A stretch of DNA of 64,000 nt from Parachryseolinea silvisoli (GTDB taxonomy: Bacteria; Bacteroidota; Bacteroidia; Cytophagales; Cyclobacteriaceae). Shown piece by piece: positions 25,249-34,474 of this stretch. The DNA lies in contig NZ_JAIOAO010000001.1 in assembly GCF_021190955.1 (NCBI RefSeq), positions 930,001 to 994,000 on the forward strand, read 5' to 3'. Position numbers and translations under genes: made by a program. The notes beneath the pieces are model-generated. The model had not been told where the DNA came from. It did no database searches and worked only from the letters and a program-made list of their open reading frames with translations. Positions within the stretch are counted from its first letter, which is position 1, and each line of letters starts with the position of its first letter.

Positions 25249-28200
25249 ATGAAAAGAGAAATTACGATGATAGAAGCGGCTATGAAGTACAAGCAGGTAA
25301 CGCTTGTCTCCATGGTGCTGCTCGTCTTACTGGGATTATATGCCCTGTTTAATATGCCACGATCGGAAAACCCGAAGATCGACATGCCCGTGGCGATGGT
25401 CTATGCCTTTTACCCGGGTGCGGACGAAGTGCAGATGGAACAACAGGTAACGAAACAGGTAGAGAAGTTTCTGTTTTCGTTTGAGGAAGTAGATAAAAAG
25501 AAAACAACATCGCAGACCAAGGACGGCCAGGTGTTTATTACTGTGCAGTTGCACACGGAGGTTAAAGACCGGAAGAAGTTTTGGAGCACGTTGCAGCACG
25601 GACTGAACTCGTCGCTGCGCAGCGCATTGCCGGCGGGAGTGATTGGACCGATCGTGAACAGTAGCTTCGGGGATGTGACCGCACAAATCATTACCGTTTC
25701 GTCAGCGCGGCGTAGCTACTCGGAAATAGAGACTTATCTGGACAAGTTGGAGGATGGGTTGAAGGTAATTCCGGAGGTGTCGAAGATAAACCGATCGGGT
25801 GGACAGAAGCAGCAGTTGTATGTTACGGTGGACGACCGAAAGCTGCAGCAATACGGCTTCGACTTCTCGCGTATTGTCCAGGTGCTGCAGATGCAGAATG
25901 TCACCGGGTATTCCGGAGAAGTGACGGTGACGTCGAATACGGTGCCGTTATTTACGGAAAGCCAATACAAGACTGAGACGGAGGTTGCCGACCAGATCGT
26001 GTACACCACACCTGCGGGCGTTGTCGTTCGGCTGCGCGACGTTGCACAGATCGAGCGGCGATATGAGGAACCTTCTTCTTTTATCCGCATCGGTAACGAC
26101 AAGGTGATGATGCTGGCGATTGAAATGCAGCCGGGAAACAATATTGTGCAGTTCGGGCATACGATAGAAGCGAAACTGGAAGCGATACGCTCGGGTTTTC
26201 CCGAAGATATCAACGTGGATATCATCGTGAACCAGCCGGAGGTTGTGGGCGAGAGTATCGTGCATTTTATGAAGGAGTTCGGTATTGCGATCGGAGCCGT
26301 GATCCTGGTGGTGATCTTGCTGTTGCCAATGCGGGTCGCCCTGGTAGCTTCCGTGGCTGCGCCGGTCTCGATCCTGATTACGTTCGGAGTGATCAATATC
26401 ATGGGCATTGAGTTACACCAGGTGACGCTGGCTGCGCTGATTATCGTGCTGGGCATGGTGGTAGACAATGCCATCGTCGTGGTAGACAACTATATTGAAA
26501 AACTTGACGAGGGTATTACGCCCTGGACGGCTGCCTGGCAAGCTGCGCGGCAACTCTCGCTGCCGATCTTTACGGCAACACTGGCGATCGTCTTTGCTTT
26601 TGCCCCGTTGGCGTTCTTCCTGGAAGGCATTGGCGGGGACTTTATTGCCGCCCTTCCGGTGACGGTGGCCGTGGCCTTGTTTATATCGATGCTTGTTGCA
26701 CTTTTCGTTACTCCGTTTACATGCTATGTATATATCAAAAGGGGGCTGAAGCACCACGTCGGCGAGCCGACGCGCAAAAGCCTTCTGGATCATTTGCAGC
26801 ACGGATTTAATAAAGGTGTAGAGGCAGCCTTTCGCTGGCCGAAGGTGACGATTGCTGCAGCTATCCTGGCCGTGGTGGTAGCGATCTTCATTGCAGGCAA
26901 GGTGCCGCAGGAGTTTTTCCCACTAAGCGAAAGTAAGCAGTTTAATGCAGAGATCTGGATGCCAAACGGCACATCGCTGGATGAGACGGAAAAAGTAGTG
27001 CGGCGCGTAGAGGACCTGTTGCGAAAGGATGAGCGCGTGGTGAGTATTGCCAGCTTTGTTGGAACGAGCTCGCCGCGGTTTCACGTCACCTACGCGCCGG
27101 AACCACCCCGGCGGAACTTTGCGCAGATCTTCATTCGTACCACAAGCGCCGACGCGACAAGTGAACTCGTGAAAGACTATCTGCCAAAGGTTGAGAACAT
27201 GTTGCCTGACGGTTATGTACGGTTGCGGCAGCTCAGTTTACAGGAAGGGTCACCGATCGGTATCCGCATTATCGGCGAGGATATAAATGAACAAAAGCTG
27301 GTCGCCAACAAGGTGAAGGCAATTCTCGACAGTATCACCGGTACGAACTGGGTGAGAAGTGATTACGAAGACGATTACTTCGGCGTAAAACTGAAAATTC
27401 GGGAAGATGTGGCGGCACGACTGGGTGTGACCCACCAGGCAATTACGCAGACATTGGGAGCGGGTCTAAAAGGCTATGCGGTATCGCAGTTGTGGGAGGG
27501 TGATAAACCAATCGACATTTTGCTGCGCCTGGATGCGAGCAACCGGAGTGGCCTGGGCAACCTGCGCAATCTGCACCTGAGTACCCTGCAAGGTAGCAAG
27601 GTAGAGCTGCAGGAAGTGGCCGAGCTCGTACCTGCCTGGCACACGGGCGTCATCGCTCATCGGAATGGGCTTCGCACGCTCACGGTCCTGGCAGAGACAC
27701 AGTATGGCCGGAAAGCGTTTGACATTATGAAGGAGGCGCAGCCTCGTATCGAAAAGCTGGAGCTGCCGGATGGCATCCGGATAGCCTACGGCGGCGATGC
27801 GGAATCTACGGAAGATAACGCCCCCGGTATGGGCCGTGCGTTGGGCACCAGTCTGATCCTGATCTTATTAACGTTGTTGTTCCAGTTCAAGACGTTTGGG
27901 AAGACGCTGATTATTCTGGCGACGTTTCCGCTCAGTTTATTAGGGGCCTTCCTCGGATTGTATATAACCGGAAATCCCATGGGCTTCACGGCATTCCTGG
28001 GCATCATCAGCCTGATCGGTATCGTGGTGCGCAACGGGATTATCCTGGTGGACTATGCCGATGAACTGGTGCGCGATCACGGCTATACGATCAAGGCAGC
28101 GGCATTGGGTGCAGCGAAGCGGCGGATGCGACCGATTTTCCTGACCTCGGCGGCGGCCGCGGTGGGAGTTATACCCATGATCCTTGGAAAGTCGCCGCTA

Positions 28201-28377
28201 TGGGCGCCGCTGGGCAGTGTGCTGGCTTCCGGCCTGTTGGTGTCGATGGTGTTGACGCTCTTCATCGTGCCCGTACTGTATTATCTGTTCGTGCGGGTTG
28301 CGCCACAGGAGGTCGATGCTCCGGACTCCACCACTGAAATTCAATATAAACCATCGCATGGCCACGCGCACCATTAA
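25249..28377 (+). CDS. RND efflux permease with atypical Asp-Asn TM4 pair
   Basis: A 1042-residue inner-membrane RND pump with twelve helices and two large periplasmic loops. In TM4 the usual acidic pair is D406-N407 (GMVVDNAIVVVDNY), so only one of the two proton-relay Asp is kept; a second Asp follows five residues later. The second half has GIVVRNGIILVDYADEL. This form is known in a divergent branch of HAE1-like permeases. The start at 25249 (MKREITMIEAAMKYKQ) is chosen because residues upstream overlap the adaptor stop and lack family character. It lies 40 bp after the adaptor and 22 bp before TolC. Confidence 0.93.
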   Translation: MKREITMIEAAMKYKQVTLVSMVLLVLLGLYALFNMPRSENPKIDMPVAMVYAFYPGADEVQMEQQVTKQVEKFLFSFEEVDKKKTTSQTKDGQVFITVQLHTEVKDRKKFWSTLQHGLNSSLRSALPAGVIGPIVNSSFGDVTAQIITVSSARRSYSEIETYLDKLEDGLKVIPEVSKINRSGGQKQQLYVTVDDRKLQQYGFDFSRIVQVLQMQNVTGYSGEVTVTSNTVPLFTESQYKTETEVADQIVYTTPAGVVVRLRDVAQIERRYEEPSSFIRIGNDKVMMLAIEMQPGNNIVQFGHTIEAKLEAIRSGFPEDINVDIIVNQPEVVGESIVHFMKEFGIAIGAVILVVILLLPMRVALVASVAAPVSILITFGVINIMGIELHQVTLAALIIVLGMVVDNAIVVVDNYIEKLDEGITPWTAAWQAARQLSLPIFTATLAIVFAFAPLAFFLEGIGGDFIAALPVTVAVALFISMLVALFVTPFTCYVYIKRGLKHHVGEPTRKSLLDHLQHGFNKGVEAAFRWPKVTIAAAILAVVVAIFIAGKVPQEFFPLSESKQFNAEIWMPNGTSLDETEKVVRRVEDLLRKDERVVSIASFVGTSSPRFHVTYAPEPPRRNFAQIFIRTTSADATSELVKDYLPKVENMLPDGYVRLRQLSLQEGSPIGIRIIGEDINEQKLVANKVKAILDSITGTNWVRSDYEDDYFGVKLKIREDVAARLGVTHQAITQTLGAGLKGYAVSQLWEGDKPIDILLRLDASNRSGLGNLRNLHLSTLQGSKVELQEVAELVPAWHTGVIAHRNGLRTLTVLAETQYGRKAFDIMKEAQPRIEKLELPDGIRIAYGGDAESTEDNAPGMGRALGTSLILILLTLLFQFKTFGKTLIILATFPLSLLGAFLGLYITGNPMGFTAFLGIISLIGIVVRNGIILVDYADELVRDHGYTIKAAALGAAKRRMRPIFLTSAAAAVGVIPMILGKSPLWAPLGSVLASGLLVSMVLTLFIVPVLYYLFVRVAPQEVDAPDSTTEIQYKPSHGHAHH

Positions 28378-28399
28378 TCCTACTATAATTTTTGCAGAG

Positions 28400-29683
28400 A
28401 TGAACAATCAATATACGCATACAGTGCTGGCGACGCTTACACTGCTGGTGGCGGGACTTATGGCGTCGGCTCAGTCGCTTTCGTTGGAGGATTGCAGAAA
28501 GATGGCACTGGCACAAAATCGAAAACTACAGGCTGCCCGGTTGGAAGTCGAGGCGGCGCAATCATTGAAACAATCCGTAAATGCCAATGCATACCCGAGC
28601 GTGGATGGCTCCGTGCTTGGGCTCTACCTGGGCGAGCCCCTGGGCGGCGCGATGAACGGTTTGATACCTGAATATACAGCGAACGGATCGGTCAGTGTAA
28701 CCCAGCCCATTTATGCTGGTGGAAAAATCAAGAACGGACGCCGCGCCGCGGCCAAGGGAGTCGAGCTGAGCGAAGCCCAGCAAGCCGCGGCAACGGCGGA
28801 AGTGCTTTTCGAGGTGGAGCAATCCTACTGGCAGGTCGTGCAGGCGGCCGAGAAGATTGTGCTTGCCAATCGCTTTTCGGCGATGCTGCAGGCACTCCAT
28901 CATGACTTGAAGAATTCGTATGATGCGGGATTAATCTATAAAAATGATCTGCTTCGGGTGGAGGTAAGTCTCAATGAAGCCGAGCTGAATAGCGTACGCG
29001 CGCAGGATGCCCAGGTGCTGGCGAAGCTACGGCTTGCGCAAATCATAGGGTCGGCTGACAGCGTGTATTTTACGCTGACGGATACAACGTTCGCTGCATT
29101 GCCTGATCCGATTGCTGCTATGACGAGCGTCGAAAACAGACCCGAGATACGGATGTTGCAAAGGGCGCTCGAGATCGAAACCATTCAAGGTGAAATACTG
29201 CGTGGGGACAGGCGGCCCACCCTTGGCGTTAGTGCCAGTGGTGTGGCGGCCGTGGGTCCCAACGTCAACATTTCAAATGGGGACGATTTCATGACGACGT
29301 ACTATGGCGTGGCGAGTATCAGTTTCCCTATATATGATTGGGGACGGAAAAGCAATAAAGTAAAGGAGCACACGCTTCGGGTATCGGCGCAGCAACAGCG
29401 ACTGGCGGAAACGAAGGAGCTTGTATCGCTGGAAATCCAGAGCGCGTATCTGCAGTGGACTCAGTCTGCCCGTAAATTGCAGACTTCGGCACTTTCTGTT
29501 CAACAAGCGGAAGAGAACCTGCGTCTTGCAAATGATCGGTTTGAAGCGGGTACAATCACCGGCAAGGACGTGCAGGAAGCTGTATTGATCTGGGAACAGG
29601 CCCGAAACAGCATGGTAGATGCTCATGTGGAATGGAAGATCCATGCTGCGGCATATAAGAAAGCAACGGGTGAGTTAAAGTAA
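28400..29683 (+). CDS. TolC-family outer-membrane efflux protein
   Basis: A 427-residue outer-membrane channel for the adjacent RND pump. The signal peptide is MNNQYTHTVLATLTLLVAGLMASAQ; the mature protein begins SLSLEDCRKMALAQNRKLQA, the standard start of the first TolC repeat. The second repeat is recognised by NRFEAGTITGKDVQEA-like sequence near the C-terminus and the final helix NSMVDAHVEWKIHAAAYKKA. The frame is open for 34 codons upstream but overlaps the permease gene; the ATG at 28400 begins the export signal. Confidence 0.92.
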   Translation: MNNQYTHTVLATLTLLVAGLMASAQSLSLEDCRKMALAQNRKLQAARLEVEAAQSLKQSVNANAYPSVDGSVLGLYLGEPLGGAMNGLIPEYTANGSVSVTQPIYAGGKIKNGRRAAAKGVELSEAQQAAATAEVLFEVEQSYWQVVQAAEKIVLANRFSAMLQALHHDLKNSYDAGLIYKNDLLRVEVSLNEAELNSVRAQDAQVLAKLRLAQIIGSADSVYFTLTDTTFAALPDPIAAMTSVENRPEIRMLQRALEIETIQGEILRGDRRPTLGVSASGVAAVGPNVNISNGDDFMTTYYGVASISFPIYDWGRKSNKVKEHTLRVSAQQQRLAETKELVSLEIQSAYLQWTQSARKLQTSALSVQQAEENLRLANDRFEAGTITGKDVQEAVLIWEQARNSMVDAHVEWKIHAAAYKKATGELK

Positions 29684-29704
29684 CATCATCGCGGCACTGT
29701 CTAT

Positions 29705-30319
29705 ATGAACACCAACGAATACAAGATCCTGGAAAGCGCTCAAATGCTTTTTTCAACGCGTGGAATACGCGCCACGCGTGTCCAGGAGATCGCCCGGCAG
29801 ACAGGCACCTCACGCAATACGATCTATGGATACTTCGCCAATAAGGACAGCCTGGTGCATGCCCTGGCGATGAGACTCATGAATGAGTGCGGTGAGTATC
29901 TTGAAAAGAATCGTATACGCTCTGCGCACGCGATCGAGGAACTTGAAAACATCCTGACAATGGTGCAGAGCAGGCTTGTCAGTGTTACGGCGGAGACATT
30001 GACAGAGATACGGCGGGATCACTGCGGTGTGATCAACAAATTCGTTGCGTTTCGAAATTCCATTGTTATTCCGGCAATGGATCGGAACATCACCCGTGGC
30101 CGCAAAGAAGGATATTACCGGGCTGACTTCGATCGGTGTAAGTATACCTACTTATACTTTTCGACGCTGAGCGGAGTACTGGTACAGCATGACACAGAGA
30201 AGACAACACTGGAGCAAGCGATTCACGAGATGAACGTGCTGTATGTACGGAGCATCCTGACGCAATCCGGTATCAGACACTACGGACACGCCGGGCGAAC
30301 GGCGAGTAAAGAAAATTAG
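29705..30319 (+). CDS. TetR-family transcriptional regulator (efflux operon)
   Basis: A 204-residue TetR-type regulator with an N-terminal helix-turn-helix (VQEIARQTGTSRNTIYGYFA, about 25-44) followed by the typical NKDSLVHAL. The C-terminal ligand domain is all-helical and not assignable to a ligand. It begins 21 bp after TolC, so it is part of the efflux operon and probably a feedback repressor responding to pump substrates. Confidence 0.9.
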   Translation: MNTNEYKILESAQMLFSTRGIRATRVQEIARQTGTSRNTIYGYFANKDSLVHALAMRLMNECGEYLEKNRIRSAHAIEELENILTMVQSRLVSVTAETLTEIRRDHCGVINKFVAFRNSIVIPAMDRNITRGRKEGYYRADFDRCKYTYLYFSTLSGVLVQHDTEKTTLEQAIHEMNVLYVRSILTQSGIRHYGHAGRTASKEN

Positions 30320-30463
30320 GTGGCATAATGTGTATTCAGCCAGGGGTTAGAGGTTTTAGGGGTTTGTTCGGGCGGCAGCGTAAATGCTGCTTCCCGCCCT
30401 GGCTGTAATGCGCTGCTTATTGGCGTCAGGCAATAGGAGGAATAGCCTTTAACCGCGAAAAAA

Positions 30464-31030
30464 ATGAGACATGCATTACCGGAACGAATGGAGAGACGGC
30501 ACATCAGAGAGGCTGTCGACTATCTATTCCAGCGATACGGAATTCGTGGAATCTCGATGGACGATATCAGCCGGTATAAGGGTATATCAAAAAAAACGCT
30601 TTATCAGCTATATTCAAATAAGGATGCCGTTGTCATCGATTATGTCAGTCACAACGTCGAGACTATCTTTCATTCTTTTCAGGACTGGATTTGCAACGAA
30701 CAAAATCCGAAAGACAAAATACGGTTACTAAATGTTTTCCTGATAAAGTTGATCTCGGGGATCAACCAAAGTATGCTTCATGATATTGAGAAGTATCATC
30801 CGTTGGCAAATCTGCTGGTCAGGCAGGCTACGGACAGCATCTCGGAATCCATGAGCAGGATAATAGCAGATGGTCAGCATAAGGGCGTTTTCCGAATGGA
30901 CATAGATGCCAGACTGCTGACCGAAATCCGTATGCGTGATCTGACCCTGGCGATGCGGGAAACACGTTATTCAATGCATAGACAATACCAAATTTTTGCT
31001 TTTTACTTAAGTGGCCTGCTACGGCATTAG
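30464..31030 (+). CDS. TetR-family transcriptional regulator, second copy
   Basis: A 188-residue TetR-type regulator. The DNA-binding domain is RHIREAVDYLFQRYGIRGIS followed by MDDISRYKGISKKTLYQLYS (recognition helix in KKTLYQLY), then NKDAVVIDYV. It is unlike the preceding TetR in its C-terminal domain, so not a recent duplicate. It lies 144 bp downstream of the first TetR, with its own leader (a GGAGGA about 30 bp upstream). Target unknown; the efflux operon is the obvious candidate. Confidence 0.88.
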   Translation: MRHALPERMERRHIREAVDYLFQRYGIRGISMDDISRYKGISKKTLYQLYSNKDAVVIDYVSHNVETIFHSFQDWICNEQNPKDKIRLLNVFLIKLISGINQSMLHDIEKYHPLANLLVRQATDSISESMSRIIADGQHKGVFRMDIDARLLTEIRMRDLTLAMRETRYSMHRQYQIFAFYLSGLLRH

Positions 31031-31142
31031 CGCAACCTGATCTGGGCACAGTGCACTGGTAAGCGGAATCTCCCGTCGTCGGTAGGAATTGGGCTGGCGG
31101 CGCTTTAGGGCGAAGGCAGTCGGGGACCGCGCCATACGGGCA

Positions 31143-31169
31143 CCGGTCTCGCCCAAGGGCTAAGACCGG
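31143..31169. terminator. Hairpin between convergent TetR and PUL operon ends
   Basis: Stem CCGGTCT / AGACCGG with an inner GCCC / GGGC stem, 14 bp beyond the last PUL gene on the minus strand. It lacks a T-run, so it may be a weak or factor-dependent terminator. Confidence 0.45.
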
Positions 31170-31183
31170 CGCCAGATGCCAGG

Positions 31184-33400
31184 TTATCGAATGATCTTCG
31201 ATGAATAGATACGCTCGTTTGTGGAAACATAGACGATGTAGGTGCCTGCGCCCAGTCGGGCGGTGTTGATCTCGTGGGTTTCTTGCTGGCGTTCTACGAT
31301 CTCGTGCTGTATTACTTTACCCGATATATCGGCTATGCTTACCTCGTGCACCGGTGCTTTGGAGCGTACCGTCAGTCGCGTGCGGTCGGCGTTTTGAAAG
31401 ATCGAGACTTTCTGGCCCTCTTCACTCCTTCCGATACTTGTCACTTCATTTACATCGCGCACCCGTATGGCTAACCCGCCGCCTGAAGCCAGGTGGAAGG
31501 TGAGCTTGCTTTGGTTCGTGACGTTGATGATCTCATGCTGGTAAGCTTTGGCGTTTGTTTCGGAATCCGGGGTGTCACGGTATACGTCCGCTACGCGGTC
31601 GACGCCCGCGGGGAGAAACGAGAAGTCTACTTCTATGTCGCGGGCTTCGTAGTTGGTCATGGCGCCGATGTACCACTCTTCGGCGTGTTTGCGGGCGACG
31701 ACGGCATACTTACCGACTTCGGCGGCCAGGGGGAGTGTTTGGTCCCACACAGTAGGTACCTTGGAGAGGAAGCTGAGGATATCGGCATACTTTCTATATT
31801 CCGTGGGGGCGTCGCAGAGGTAGGCCAGGGGTTGGTCGAACATGACGTACATGGCTACTTCGTGGGTGCGGGTGCCGATCGTCATGGGTACGCCGGTGCC
31901 GATGGGCTGGAACTCGGAGCGGCGTACGTTGCGCATGGAACCGGGAGTGTAGTCGAGCGGGCCGGCGAGCATGCGGATGAAGGGGAACTGCAAATGGTAG
32001 TCGGGGTTGGGGGTGTCGTCCCATTTGGTACACTCGGCGCCGCGTACGGCTTCGAAGTTGACAATGTTGGGATATTTGCGTTGCAGCCCGGTGGGCTTGG
32101 CGCAGCCGTGGAAGATGATCATGAGCTGCTGTTGCGCGCAGGCCTTTGCCAGTTGCTCGAACCAGTTGATGGCTACCTGGTCGTCACGCTCGATAAGGTC
32201 AACTTTTATACCGACGATTCCGTAGCTCTTCAGCTCGGCAAGGCGTCCGGGGTTTTCTACCGGTATGTTGATGAAGTCCCACGTGAAGATTTTGACATTC
32301 TTCGAAGCCGCGTATTGACACAACTCTTTGATATAGCTGGTGCTCCAGCCCGCGTCGAGCGTGACGTATTCCAGTTTGTTTTGGGCGGCGAAGTCTACGT
32401 AGAACTTATATAAAGCCAGGTTGAGGTTCTTTGTGCCGGACGGAATTTGGGCTGTTTCCAAAATGGCATCGTGCCACCACTCCCACGCCGACTTGCCCGG
32501 TTTGATCCAGTCGGTGTTGGTGAGTACGGAGGGAGTTGCCAGTTTATAGACGAGCTCGTTGGTGAGGAGTGTTTTGTCATCCGTTGATACGATCACGACG
32601 CGCCATGGGTATTTGCGCGTGCCGGCGGTGCGTGCCAGGAATGCTTCGCGCTCGGCTACACGATGGTATTCGTAGATGTTGTCGGGGAAGGATACAGTCT
32701 TGGGATAGTACGCCCACTTTCCTTTTACACTGGTGGTGCCGCTGGGCTGCAAATACAGGCCTGGATAATCCAACAGATCCGACTCGGCCACCACTACGCG
32801 GATGCCCGACCCGGCGTATGAAAACATGGCGGGCGTGATGGAGAATTTTTTGTTGTCGATCGCTGCGATGGAGGCGTACGTATTGTATGATCGCTCCCAC
32901 GACCGCATCTCGCTATCGGCCTCCGGGAAAATTACCTGCGTCTGGCCGGCGAAGTTAAAGTTGGCTTCTTCCGACATGACGTCGACATTGCCGGCGAGCG
33001 TGGTCTCGAAGCGGTATGCCACACCTTCGTCATACGCACGAACGATGAGCGAATAGTTCTCTTCGAAGTCGATGCGCAGCTGGTTGTAGTGATCGCGCAG
33101 GTCATCATTTTTACCGTAGAGGCGTTCGATGGGCTCGTCGACACCGACCGTTTCCGTGGATTTCACCGTAGCGTTGCTGCCTACGATCAAGCCGGTGCTC
33201 AATGTCAGGCCGATGGGTGACGACGTGATGACCGACGTTCCATTTTTCGTTACGGCATACCGGATGTCGGTTGCTACGTCGAGGTGGATCGTTAGCGAGC
33301 CATCGGGTGAGGTAACGTTATACTCCTGTGCGTGCGCGGCAGACCAAAGGCCGGTGAGCAAACACAGGCAAAGAATTTTAAAACGGATTCTAATTTTCAT
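31184..33400 (-). CDS. GH97 glycoside hydrolase with T9SS C-terminal sorting domain
   Basis: A 738-residue family GH97 enzyme (alpha-glucosidase or alpha-galactosidase). Signal peptide ends near WSAAHAQ; the N-terminal beta-sandwich starts YNVTSPDGSLTIHLDV. The TIM-barrel core has KPGKSAWEWWHDAI and GIVGIKVDLIERDDQ. D401 sits where retaining GH97 members, such as the characterised alpha-galactosidase BT1871, have their nucleophile Asp; inverting SusB-type enzymes lack it. The last ~75 residues (SIFQNADRTRLTV ... VSTNERIYSSKIIR) form a type IX secretion sorting domain, so this copy is likely secreted or surface-anchored. Last gene of the PUL operon. Confidence 0.93.
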   Translation of the reverse strand: MKIRIRFKILCLCLLTGLWSAAHAQEYNVTSPDGSLTIHLDVATDIRYAVTKNGTSVITSSPIGLTLSTGLIVGSNATVKSTETVGVDEPIERLYGKNDDLRDHYNQLRIDFEENYSLIVRAYDEGVAYRFETTLAGNVDVMSEEANFNFAGQTQVIFPEADSEMRSWERSYNTYASIAAIDNKKFSITPAMFSYAGSGIRVVVAESDLLDYPGLYLQPSGTTSVKGKWAYYPKTVSFPDNIYEYHRVAEREAFLARTAGTRKYPWRVVIVSTDDKTLLTNELVYKLATPSVLTNTDWIKPGKSAWEWWHDAILETAQIPSGTKNLNLALYKFYVDFAAQNKLEYVTLDAGWSTSYIKELCQYAASKNVKIFTWDFINIPVENPGRLAELKSYGIVGIKVDLIERDDQVAINWFEQLAKACAQQQLMIIFHGCAKPTGLQRKYPNIVNFEAVRGAECTKWDDTPNPDYHLQFPFIRMLAGPLDYTPGSMRNVRRSEFQPIGTGVPMTIGTRTHEVAMYVMFDQPLAYLCDAPTEYRKYADILSFLSKVPTVWDQTLPLAAEVGKYAVVARKHAEEWYIGAMTNYEARDIEVDFSFLPAGVDRVADVYRDTPDSETNAKAYQHEIINVTNQSKLTFHLASGGGLAIRVRDVNEVTSIGRSEEGQKVSIFQNADRTRLTVRSKAPVHEVSIADISGKVIQHEIVERQQETHEINTARLGAGTYIVYVSTNERIYSSKIIR

Positions 33401-33424
33401 ACAGGTTTATTCTTTAATGCTCTA

Positions 33425-34465
33425 TCACTCTTGTGTGCTGAATTTTAATACGATCCACTCGCGGTACTCCTCCCCTGCTGCCAGGGTGGTGTCGGGAAAG
33501 TGTGCGTGATTGGGACTATCGGGAAAATATTGGCATTCGAGACATATGCCGTCAAAGGGTTTATACGGGGCGGCGGTATACCCCGGCACCTCGCTGACCA
33601 GGTAGTCGGCCGTATAGACCATTAAGCCCGGGTACGATGTGAAAACTTCCATTTGACGGCCGGAGGCCGGATCGTATAACACGGCGGCAGGTTCGTTTTC
33701 TTTCGTGGCTTTGTCCAGTATATAATATTCGTTCAGACCTTCCAGGCGATCGCCTTTGGGCATGACTTTGTGCCGGACAGTGCTCAGCTGTAGTTGTTTG
33801 TTGCCTGTCTCGATGATTTCACCGGTAGGAATATACGCCGGCGTCGCGGCCAGGATGTGTGATGACCGAACGCTCAACGCATGATCCAACATCGTGCCCT
33901 CCCCCGCCAGGTTAAAGTATGCGTGGTTGGTAAAATTGGCGACAGTCTTCTGATCGGTCACTGCCGTATAGGTAATGGTGAGCGCCTGCCCTTCGCTCCA
34001 ACTGTACTCTACCCGGAGTGTGAGCGTGCCGGGATATCCACCGTCGCCTGCGGGGCTGGTGTATGAAAACAATACGCTGTTGTTGCGTTGCTCATACGAA
34101 AACACGCGTGCGTGAAAGCCGGCGTGGCCACCGTGGTTGGTGTTCACGCCGTCGTTAGCGTCCAAGGTATATTCCTTTCCGTCGAGGGTGAAGCGGGCCT
34201 GGGCTATGCGATTGGCATAGCGGCCTACGGTGGAGCCCATGTAACAATGATCCTGCAGGTATCCGTCCAGTGACGGGAAGCCCAGCACCACGTGCTCTTT
34301 CTTCCCCGCACGATCCGGCACGACTACGGAGACCAATGCGGCACCGTAGCTCGTTACCTCCACATAGGCGCCGTGGGCATTTGTCAGGCGGAAAAGGACT
34401 ACGGTTTCTCCGTGGTGTGTGCCCCAGGGTGTTTTTGTGATCGTGATGTCGGTTGCTTCGTTCAT
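33425..34465 (-). CDS. galM: Aldose 1-epimerase (galactose mutarotase)
   Basis: A 346-residue mutarotase that interconverts alpha and beta anomers of galactose or glucose. Family residues are present: GRYANRI, the catalytic acid H181 in NHAYFNL and the base E310 in CLECQYF. No signal peptide, so cytoplasmic. It lies between the two GH97 genes (9 and 24 bp gaps), where it would process the beta- or alpha-sugar released by GH36/GH97 action after import, supporting an alpha-galactoside substrate for the locus. Confidence 0.93.
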   Translation of the reverse strand: MNEATDITITKTPWGTHHGETVVLFRLTNAHGAYVEVTSYGAALVSVVVPDRAGKKEHVVLGFPSLDGYLQDHCYMGSTVGRYANRIAQARFTLDGKEYTLDANDGVNTNHGGHAGFHARVFSYEQRNNSVLFSYTSPAGDGGYPGTLTLRVEYSWSEGQALTITYTAVTDQKTVANFTNHAYFNLAGEGTMLDHALSVRSSHILAATPAYIPTGEIIETGNKQLQLSTVRHKVMPKGDRLEGLNEYYILDKATKENEPAAVLYDPASGRQMEVFTSYPGLMVYTADYLVSEVPGYTAAPYKPFDGICLECQYFPDSPNHAHFPDTTLAAGEEYREWIVLKFSTQE

Positions 34466-34474
34466 CGTCTTTCG

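Noticed and set aside
31493-32413. 306-codon plus-strand frame
   Set aside because: Antisense shadow of the T9SS-tailed GH97 gene.
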